NCBI GenBank assembly: GCA_008360975.2
Contig: CM039187.1
Coordinates: 18,939,495 to 19,003,494 of the forward strand
DNA: 64,000 nt
Source: Lichenostomus cassidix
Taxonomy: Eukaryota > Chordata > Aves > Passeriformes > Meliphagidae
Direction: 5' to 3'
This document shows, piece by piece, positions 50,209 through 61,200 of this stretch; position 1 is the stretch's first letter; each line of letters starts with the position of its first letter. Under the pieces are notes generated by a model. It made no database searches. It was given only the letters and a program-made list of their open reading frames with translations, and had not been told where the DNA came from. The translations under genes and the position numbers were made by a program.

Positions 50209-53200
50209 GATATCAGCAACTGAGAAAGGAACAATGATAGAAAACTCAAACAGCTAATGGACTAGAGTATACTGCTACGATCCTTTATGATAGATGGCAT
50301 TTACATGAGGAAATGAAAAAAATAACAGTGCTTCAAAGTAATTTCATATGGAAAAGGAAGTCTGCTTCAAGAAATCAAAGTTGTCCAGATAAATTATTGA
50401 AAACCCTTGATACAGATAACATCTGCCTGCAACTAACTGTAGAGTGGGAACCATTGGTTGAGCCTTCCATTCTTCTATTTATGGCTATCTTCTCAAGAGA
50501 CTTGAAAACAAATACTGCTTTAAGCTTATAGAGATGCATAATGCCAAGTTCTGAGATTTTACCTGTCTGGAAACCTAACCATTAGGTTCTGCACTGGAAA
50601 AATATATAGGGCTGGTCATGTCTGTCTTCTACTGTCTAAGCTAGAGGTTTATGTAACCAATAACTGAAAAGCACTGAATGAAAAATTTCAATTTTTTCAA
50701 CAATTTTGAGTACTTTCAATGTTACATTAGTCAGAAATGTAACAAAAATCTCTATACAATTTGATGTATCAACACCAGAATTACAATTGTTGCACACTGA
50801 AACATGCTAGTTTTAAAACTGGTTTATTAAAAGACTATTCACCAGTACTATGAGAACAGATAAATCAAAGACATGGAGCAAGGAAGTGCCACCTGTCCAC
50901 TTTGCAACATAAAAGGCCAGCCAAAGTCTGTAGAGCAGTACACTGAACTGCTTCTTCTAAGGACAACTTCAAACAGGAATTGCGGCTGCACAATTATGAA
51001 ACAATTGACAAAGCAGCCGTATACAACAGCTTAAAGCAAAATTTGTAAAACATTTTAATACACTAAACTACTCAGCAGCTTCCTGCCACAAACAGCAATG
51101 GGTAGAAATCAATTAACAAAACACCTTTTTATTAAAGCTAACAGTTATTTTATATTTACTGCCTTTCTTCAGAGACTAGAATATTTTCCCTCTATTTTCT
51201 ATCAGACCTGATTACAGACAAATCAACAAAATTTTAAAATTTTATTGTCTGAGGTAATTTAAATAAATAAAATATAACCTGTTAGACAAGAAAAAAATAC
51301 CTAAACTTGTGAATTGCATAAAGGTGGGCTAAGAAGCAAAAGTCTATTTATAACTGGACAAAGAAAGTTGTCCTCATCTAGGGATTGTGACAAACATCTC
51401 CCTGAAGGCAAGCTCTTGTGACACCTAGATGTTAGCTCTGCAATACTTGCTTTGCATACTTCATCTATGAAGAATATGTAATGACTGACTTTTGCTGAGA
51501 AAGGAAGTTAAATATTAGGAATAAAACTTCTTAAGACTCAAGTTGACAACTCTGAGCCTGGTAATTTCATTAACAAATAAAGAATGACTCAGTGCTTTTA
51601 AAAATTTTTTATGAGCAGGTATCTGACACCAGAGAGGTGTACACAGCATCAATGGCCATCCATCTTCTCCTTCAGAGAGCTGAGCATGGCAGACTGTTTT
51701 CCATCTCTGAAAACTACATAAGAATGACTGTAATATATGTGTGACTGTAAATACCTTAAAGACAGAAGAATTAGATGAAACAGCCACTAAATGCTAAATT
51801 CTCAATAAATGGAACCCCCACAACCCTAAACACAAATACCCATTACCCTAATTTTAAACAAATACTTGGCTGCTCTCAGGACAAGGGTAATACAATGTTA
51901 GCTTCTCAGGGCTTAAATTTGTGACTTTACACAGCACCTGGTATGACCAAGCCTAATTTCTAACTGGGTTCCTTGAATGTTGTAACAAATTAAGTGCCGA
52001 GAACATCCATCAAAAACATATACAACAAGGCAAAGGAAGACCCTCATAAATATTCAGACTCAGTGCAGCCAGATTAGTAAATGGAAATTCTACATGAACT
52101 CTTGAGTGGAATCTCTTTCCACCTTTCAGATAATTTACAGCTTAATGTCAGCTAAACATAGTAACTAGTCCCATTTGTCCACTGAAAGTAAATTCTTGGC
52201 TGCTCTTCCAAAGTCATTGCAGACATTGCTGTCAATCCCCAAACTGTGGCCTGACCAATCAAAGTGTCAGCACTTACCTGCTGCTCAACACTTCAGACAC
52301 ATGGGCTGTCATATCAGTCAGTGACTGATCAGGCGCAGAAATCAGATAGAGCTTTCTCTTGACAACCAGATATGATTAGAATCCAACTAACACATCAGTC
52401 TCCGAAGCCTAACCAATGCATGTTCATGTTAGTAAGAGGCAGCTCTGCTGTTTATGACAAAGCTGCCATCATCTCTGCAAATCCTTGGTGAGAACAGGCC
52501 AGGGAGAACAGCAATAGGTGCAAAAAACAACCCCCTCCTCCTTTTCTGCATGTGATTAAGTTTAAAAATGCCAAACAAGTAGCCCAAGGAGCAAAAGTTC
52601 TCTATAGACTCACAGAAGAAGTAAAAAAAACAAAGAGAAAGAATGACCACCTTGAACCTGAATTTCCACTATGAAGTCTAAATCCAGTGGTGAAGAAAGG
52701 AGCCATTCTTGAAATAAGACTGGTCTCTCTCCAAACACACTTTGATTTTTAAACCAAGTGCAATATATCAACTGAAAAGTAATAGCAGAAACAAAATGGT
52801 ATCATTAATTTTACAAAGGCTACTGAGTAGCTGAGAAAGAATTTTTGGAGGTTCTTGTGATTTGGAGGTTCAGAAGGTAGGCCTGAAATTTAAATCCTGC
52901 ATGTGCATCTTTTTTTCAACCACCTCTTTCCCTGACCTTGGCTGCACATGAATCAAGGAAAAGTATTTCAGAATTTATATTTAGAATTTTAGATGCTTCC
53001 AGCTTTCTGTCTTTGCCAGTTAGGACTCCACACAAGTCATCTGGCACGCTCATCTACCAGGAAAAAGACACAGTCACCTCGCCAAGACGCCATTCCCTCA
53101 GTGAATCCGCAAGTCCAAGGCAGCAGTGAACAATGCTGGTGAGGAGGTGTGACACTGTGCTATTTCTAGCTCACACCAATTACTTCAACACAAGCAACAC

Positions 53201-55758
53201 GGTCCCAGTAAAACAGATCCAGCCATTCCAGTACTAAGTTTATCAGTAATAATGTCAAAGCTCCACAAAACTTTTCTTCCCATCACAAGTGCAAAAAGCC
53301 TATGCCAGGATGACCTTAGATTGTTTTTAGCTCATGAGTCAAGTTTGCCCACTGCTGTCATCTTCTAATACAGAGCATGAGCCGGACAGCAGGAAATGAC
53401 TGCAGAAGCCACAGCTGTTGCAGTGTCCAGTCTTCATCTTCCAGCCATGAGAACTGCTCCATTTCCTTCTCTGATCAACACACCCAATGAGTAAAAACAG
53501 ATAGTGCCCTAGTACTAATAAAGAAATTTCCACCATTCAAATCTCTACTTTGCCCAAAGGCAAAGAGAATCTGTGAAAGAACTGTTACTTCTCTATCCAT
53601 CTGCTTAGGAGCTCAAGAACTTAGAGACTGGCTTCTCTAGCATTGTGCATTCACAGCACTAGATCAACAAACCATGTTCAAAAGCCTCAGAAAAATTCAG
53701 TACAGTCTAACAGAATATAATACAGAATAATAACTGTTCCTTATAATAGAAATATTTCAGAATAGAAGTGACTGACTGCAAATCCACACTGCCACAAAGA
53801 CTTAACGCTTTTGAGAATAACAAGATTATTAAAGGCTTTTTAGATAATATCCAAAACAAACAAACAAAAAAAAGTTACTAAATTCCTCTGCCCAGAACTC
53901 TCTTCCAGTTTCTTCCTCCATACAAAGAAAATTACAATCTCACAGAAAGAGGGAAGTGGAGAAGCACAGGTGTCTGAATTTCACTTTAATCTCCTATTCT
54001 TAGTTCTCTATTTGGCTAAGTTAAAACATTAAAAGAAAATTAAAAGCAAAAATTGCCAGAAAAAGAATCTCTCATTTCAATGTACTTCAACAGGTCACAC
54101 AAAAAAAACTAGCTTTGCAGTTTGACACCACATTAGATCTAAAAGAAACACAGATATAAATTCTCTGGGTGTGTACAACAGAGCTCCTAAGAAGCCCTCG
54201 AAAGTTAATTCTGTGCTTCAATACCCATACCTGTAAAGTAGCAGCAATGTTTGCTCTCTCTGCTCTGTGCCTCATAACTGAAACATTTTTGCATGCGCAA
54301 TGCTCAAAAACAACTGGCTTAACCATATGCAGAGCTTCTGAGAGCTGTCAAAGTACAGATTATATTATTAAAATGAATATGCTAAAGCAGTAGCTCACAC
54401 TTTGATTTAATCAATAGAGTACAATTAATCACCAGATTCCTATGAACTATTTTCATTGAAATCACTGTTGAATACAGTTCTGCATCTATTACAAATCTGT
54501 AGCTGTTGCTTTTCATATTCCCAAGTACTACAACCAACAATTTGAGAACAAATGGACTTCACTATATTGGAGCTGATTGCAACTCCATAACTTGAATAGC
54601 ATGAGGAAGGACTTTTGCTCAGCAGATGAACTCATTTCTGTATAGTCCCTTCCTTCAAAAGCATATATGAAGGAATAACTGTTTTGATAAGGAAAGCAAC
54701 TGCCTCACAGTGAAAGTAATTACTTGAAACAAAAAAGCTAAAAAAAAGCCAAAACAAACCAACCCTACCCACTCCATGCACATTATTGTTATCCAAGTAT
54801 ATTCCCCAGTAACAGAAAATTTGGACTGTCAAATTTCTCCCCAATTATTCTGCTCCCATTAGCCTATAAAAATCTGCAGCTGAACCATGGTATGAGTGAT
54901 AATTGGTCCTAAAAATCAAAGCAATACTACTTCATGATTCAGAAGCAGAACTGCTTGGATGTATGCTGAAGAAGTAGAGTATCTGTTTCCCACTTCCAGT
55001 TAAATCCCTCTATGTATTCAAGAAGAGGAGGCATTCAGTCCTCTCTGCAAACAAAGTGGACATCAGAGGAAAGCATTAATGTACAATTTGATGACCCACC
55101 AATACCTACTCAATCACTTCTTTTCCAAGCGAGAGGAAGGCATACAATATAATGAATAAGAATGAGACATTCATTAGGGTTTTGTTTACACATTATTATT
55201 CAATACTAACTTTCAAAATGAACTATGATAATACCATATATAGATTATCTTTCTTCTGTTTATGCAGAAAAGCTGCTGTGCTTTAAAATCACCTTCTCCC
55301 TTAAAACAAATTAACATTTAAAGTATGGATAATTTTTTTTGTGGGAAGTAAAGTGATTGCTTACAGAAGGGGCGCAGGGTGGGGGGAATTACTTGCACAC
55401 AATACAACAGTAGTGCAAAGATAACAAAACTGGGTATTTTCATGCATAAATAAACATATTATTGTAGTACCCTCTGCATGACTTGCATTAGAACATCTAA
55501 TTTAACAATAATCTTTAAAAACTCTAGAAAGAGTGGAAAAAACAAGACCTGTGGAATTCTAATTTGAGGGCAAAAGTACATACTCATCTTTACTTTTACA
55601 CATTGTCCTTCATCTCACACTTTTCCCTTCATTACTTAGTCTGCCTACCAATACATGTTCAGTGCTAGAAAACACCTTATTGACACTCAAGACTAGAATG
55701 AAAACTTATTTCTATTGCCTGCAGGCTATACATGGGCAAATCACTGATTCTTTCTAGC

Positions 55759-55774
55759 AAAAAAAAAAAAAAAA
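55759..55774 (+). repeat. Poly(A) tract, 16 bases
   Basis: An uninterrupted A run after TTCTAGC and before TTAAATTAGG. No poly(A) signal precedes it. Confidence 0.9.
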
Positions 55775-55899
55775 TTAAATTAGGAAGGTACCCTTAATCA
55801 GTACCAGGACTGCTGGCCTCAGTCTCTCTTCTCTCTCCTCCACTTCATAATGCCTATTATCTAACTGAAAAGGAAAACTTTGATCCTAATAGTTTCCGA

Positions 55900-56330
55900 C
55901 ACCTGATGAGAATAAAGAAACACAAAGGGACCTGGTGATGTGTTATTTAACGCATGACTGTTTTAATAGGGCTGTCTAATTTTTAGAGGCACAGGGCCCA
56001 TATCCAATGCCCCTCACAGCAAGCCATCAGCTATTTGCCACATTCCATTCACTGCATCACATGATTGCGTTATTGGCAGTTCCTGAAGGTTAGTTTAATC
56101 AACTTTTGTATACTATGATAATTTCCTGGGTTAGAAAAGGTTAATTAGAGGCAGAGCTAAGAGCAGAACAATTTGCTATATTTCAGCATTATGAAATTTT
56201 TACTGTTCACAAGAATCTGAGCTAAGTATGAATTACAACCAATTACACAGTATTACTGTTTTTTTTTCAACCTTGTATCTCTCAATCCATTACACATTGG
56301 TGTCCTTAGCCTAATTTTCTCAAATGTGGA
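55900..56330. promoter_or_regulatory. Candidate conserved non-coding block
   Basis: A repeat-free 0.4-kb stretch with dense developmental-type words: TTTAATCAACTTTTG, GGTTAATTAGAGGCAG, AGAACAATTTGC and CAACCAATTACACAG. It has no protein match. It resembles conserved intronic enhancers, but only an alignment would show this. Confidence 0.3.
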
Positions 56331-57599
56331 ATATAAGGCTGACAAGGTGATTTTTCCAGTTCCCATTCTTCTAAATACAATTTCACCTAAATATCTTGGT
56401 GGTGGTTATATCCAAATCCTTTTAAATCAACATAAAATTTCTACACAGAAGTTGGCTACTCAGTTTACCTCTTACCTCCTATAACGGGTAAACTTCATCG
56501 CTGTATCCATCCACATCTCACGCTGCAGAAGCTTCAGGTCACTAAAGGACAACATTTTTAACGCCCAGTTTTGCCTTTATGTCTAGGTTAGCTAGATTTC
56601 CTATTACCAAGTTTGAAAAGGTAATCTTCCATTAAAATCTAACTCAGTTCAAGAGTTACATCTAAAACCCTACATCTCCATTTTAAATTAAATCCTGTGT
56701 AAAAAAGCTTACTGATAAATTCTCAGAAACCCATTCTGTACTTGTTACTCTACATATTCACAGAGGACATACCGAATTTCTTGTCACAAAGGAGAGCAAT
56801 TAAAGCCTTCATTTTTAAACTTAGCCTTAAAGAGGAAATGGCAGTTAGTATTCGTCCTGACAAATATGACATGGTGCAATTATTTGGGGTTGAAGGGGAA
56901 GGAAGAACTACTAGATCAGACAAATTTTTGCTTGCAGTGGTAAGGTGGTAAAGTAAGTACTTTTCTGACACAAACTGGTCCCATATTTTAGTCTTTAAAC
57001 TGGATTATACAAGCTTTAAAAATTTAAATGCCAAATTTGCGAACAGGAAACTCTCCCTGGTCTGTAAAATAAGTAATTCTCCAGGCAGCTGGTAGAGTAT
57101 TTCTCCTTACCACGAAGTCTAACTCCATTATATCACAATAAAAACCAAAACCCATCACCAAGTAATCTTCCTGATAAATTGCATGCCTGCTATTTCAAAT
57201 ACTGACTGCTCAGATACCATCAACCACTCTAAACCCAAGAGATTAAACTAAAATTTTTAAGAAAAGACCCTCAGCATGAACAAAGAATGGTGACGCCAGA
57301 TTTGGTTATCCTAGAAATTATTAGAATGCTAGAATTTGTACACTATAATTAACAGCAGATGAAATAAAAGTGCCATGCAGAACCAGGAGACACACAATAC
57401 AGCAAAGAGTTGCATCTTCTTTCTGATGAAGGGAAGCAGCCAGCTAAGGTTAAAATGTGTTACAGAAGAACAAGGTCGTGTTTCACCACTGATTCATCAA
57501 CCACAATCAGAGTTACTACCACTCTGATTTATACTACCACCAAAGCTCCACACAGCCGTCCAATTGCCAAGCAATTGCTATTCAGCCTCGTGCAAACCC

Positions 57600-58080
57600 T
57601 ACAGGTCTGAGTTAATCCAGCTATCCAGCGGCTGCAGTTCAGAAGCTGGTTTTGTATCCTACACAATGCTTCTGTCAACACTCCAGAGACCCCAAATCTG
57701 ATTAATTACATTTGTCTGGGACCCTCCATCCACCCAGCATATTGTTGAAAGCTGTTGAAGGCAGGGCAACAGTTGCAACCTTCTTCACCCCAGGCATAAG
57801 CCAAAGTTGTCATTCCCTGTTTAAAGTGCCATTAACTGGCCAGATTTACAGCCCTAACCAGCAGCTCAGAGGCAGCACATTGTAATGACTTCTACTAATC
57901 ACTACAATTTGCCTCAAGTCACGTGGAAACTTGGGAGTCTTTTGCTCCTTGCAGTCCAGGTTACACAGACAACAACATTTCATCCCAAAAGACTACTTCT
58001 TCGCTTCCAGCCACAAGTCACTTCAAAGCCCACAAAGGGACTAGAATTGTACATGTGTCTCTGATTCAGGTAACGTGAGC
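57600..58080. promoter_or_regulatory. Candidate conserved non-coding block
   Basis: Repeat-free stretch bounded on one side by an A/C-rich tract. Notable words are CTGATTAATTACATTTGTC near 57697, GTAATGACTTCTACTAATCA near 57882, and a CACGTG E-box near 57921. No coding match. Weak evidence. Confidence 0.25.
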
Positions 58081-58157
58081 GGCAGCAAGAATTATGCTAT
58101 CATTTCAATAATTTGATTTATGTACAGAAATCAAATGCTCAGTTATTAAAAAGCCTA

Positions 58158-58262
58158 AACTAAAAAAAAAAAAAAACCAAAACCACAGAATGACAAAACA
58201 AACAAACGAACACCCCCCAAAAAAAAAAAACCCAAACCCAAAACAAACCAAAACCCACCACA
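58158..58262 (+). repeat. A/C-rich tract, about 100 bp
   Basis: Runs of A interrupted by CC and CAAAC units (ACCAAAACCACAG, AACAAACAAACGAACACC, AACCCAAACCCAAAAC). It is the longest A/C tract in the window and has the same strand orientation as most others. Confidence 0.9.
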
Positions 58263-61200
58263 ATAAATCCCAAACCTTTAAAAATTAAACCTTCACTATT
58301 ACATGGTTGGCTAAAATTCACTACTATCCTTTCTATACCTGGTCATTTATCAGACCATGAATCCTGGAACAATATTATTTAAACAACAATTTACACAATT
58401 TTTCTTCACAGACATCTATTTCTAACCATAGAAGGGATTCGTTAATGTGATTCAACATTCAAAAAGGAAGAGAAAATTACAAGATCTCCTTCGAATGCCT
58501 TTAACAGATACAAGACATCTCCAAACAGGTAAGAGAAGTGACCAGGATGAAGGTGGTAAGACACATCAGCAGCAGCCTCTGCAACTGATACTTAAACACC
58601 AAGGAAACCTTCCCACCAGTCTTTCAAAGGGCAGTGGGTGGGGTGTCACCCTAAATACTTTCCAACAAAGGCAACAGGGAAAAGTTACTAAAAAGAAATA
58701 AATTACGTATCTCGTTGAAAAAAATTGCATACCACTTTCTAACAAATTAACAGATTAATCCTTTATGCTTCCAGAAAGCTCATTATCCATGTAGAAATCT
58801 TCTTCTCTACCATGGCTTATTTCAAGTCACATCTGGACTATATTAGCAGCATAATCAAGACTCTGCAGGCCAGGTTATCTATACAAAAGGCAATTACCTT
58901 TTGTTTTGTTTTATTCATGCCTTTTCAGTTAGCTGTTACCTTAATGCCTGCCAAATGGCCTTCCCCACCATTTTTCTGAGGCTCCAGAAAGCTGGGTGGA
59001 CCACATTTAAATTGATCATTGAAAAGAAAAAAGGAAAAGCCTCTGAGATAGCGAAGTATCTGAATGCAATCACCAAGGAAGACAAACTTTATGCACTTTA
59101 CTTCCCTTCCCTCTCATTCTGACTGATTAACCATGACCTTATGTTCAAAATTGCTACTTGGGTCAAACCCTTTTGAAGGCCTGGTTCGCCTATAAAGCAC
59201 CAAGGTTAATCTTCAACAAATTCCATTACAGTCCATTCAGCTATTCTAGCAATGTTGTTTGAACACACTTCCTCCACAGACCAGGTCTTTTTCCAAAGGT
59301 GGCGTTAGCTGTCTTGTTATTTTGAGAAAGCAGACTATGTCCTTTTCTTCAACCCCCATATACAATCCTTCTCATCCTGGACAACCTGGAACACAATGGA
59401 GGCTTTACCCACTCCACGAATGAGGGGTATAAACACAGCCGTACAGTCACTAAGCACAGTGACAAGCAGCCTGGCTTTTGCTGGAGTCTATCTTAAGTCA
59501 TCCTTGCCTACCACATTGTTTCACTTAGCAGCCACAAGCCATTTGCACAGGAGAGGTGATGATTTAACACATTATTTAAGTAGTTGCCAAAATGCTTCTT
59601 CATTAGCCAGCCTTTAAGCAACCTTATTTGGCTAGCAGACAGCATAATAAAATGCTTTTGACCATCACCTTTCTGCTTCAGAACACCAAGCCCAAGGATG
59701 AACTAGGATTCTAGTACTGAGTCAGTCAGAATCAACACCTTTTTTCTAAACAGTAGCAAGCAAGCACAGCCTCAGAAGTCAGTCCCTAGGGCTCCAAAAC
59801 AGCTGTTTACCACTCTTATCATGACACTGAGAACTTTGCAAGAAGCAGCCAGCTAAGTTTGCACCTACTAGCCAGTTTAAATTTAACCCTGTACCCAAAT
59901 TCTTGGCTAGCTGCAGAACATGTCCAGAGAAGTGTCTTTGCGGTAGTTAAAAAAAACCCCACATTAATATTAAAGCAAGCTGACAGTGATCTGTGCTAAA
60001 ATATTTGACATTTTTCTTTATTCTTCCCTAGTACCACATCCCAGTCTAACTATTTCTGCTATCTCAGGCGTGTAAAGTCCAGTAAACATGCTAAGTCATG
60101 AATACAGCTCTGTAAACTCTCCTCCCTGCCTGAGACTTTTGCATTAACACACAAAAAGCACACAGGAAGAGCATTCTTGGAAGTTATCTACACCATGTCA
60201 CTAGCTGTGGTGGAAATGAACTGTAAGATACAGATCATGATTATACTGCATATCTGCACCGTGTGAGGGTAGATATTGTATTGGCAAAATTTAGCACGAC
60301 CGAAGCTAACAAAACTGCTTTGCGCACAACTACGCAAAATATGTGGTGTAAGCTGAACAACTTCTGGACATCTAACAACAAATATCATACATGTATATAA
60401 ATACAGTGACAGTAGTTAGGGAACACCACTTTTATTCTCAGCTAGCACAGATGTGCTGACAGATGTAAACAGCAAAAGTAAAGCTGAGGAGCAGATAGAC
60501 TCACTCTGGAGAATCCTGCTGTGATGAAATAAGCACTAAAGATTCTGCCCAGCCTAGAGACTTTGCAGCTGTCTGCTCCACCTTCCCCCAAAATCATCAA
60601 CTGCTATAGCAGACTTAAACAAAGCAAACATATGGCCACTCCCCAGCCACCTCAGTATGAAATCCAACAGATGATAAAAAGGTGCTACTCCTGACAATTG
60701 TCCCAACATTGAGAGATTTTTTTTAAATGGGTAATTACACAACAAAAATTCCACCCTTCCAGCACAGCAATTTGTTAATCAGAATGATTTACAATATTGT
60801 ATAAAATACCACAGTACGACCTGCCAGATCTCATTTGTCAATTGCCTTAGTCTACAGAAGTTATTCTGGGTAAGAAAAGGAACTTCCCATTCCTAAACCT
60901 CTTCACCCACACAGAAGAAAGGCAAGGATGAGGAAATCACAGCTACTAATGATGCCTTTGACTAGCTCTCCAAGAAGCTAACCACTGTCAGTCATCCCTA
61001 GACAAAGGGGATACCTAGTCTTCATTCACATCTCAAAGATCAACAGCCCACCACATAGCTTTTTCAAAGCTGAGTTGCATGTAAAACCAAAATAGAAATA
61101 GCTTCGAGAGGATTTAACACTGAGGACTCAGTTACTTCATTGACTGGGTCAGAACAGCAAAAGCTCAAAAATTTTGCTATTTCACCAGAAATGACTAGTG

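Noticed and set aside
56476..56541. Exon for the missing GBF1 residues ~33-54
   Set aside because: The peptide SDLKLLQREM only loosely resembles SHLKEVLNSI, and the rest does not fit a protein that is otherwise nearly invariant, so it is reported only as an exon-like oddity.
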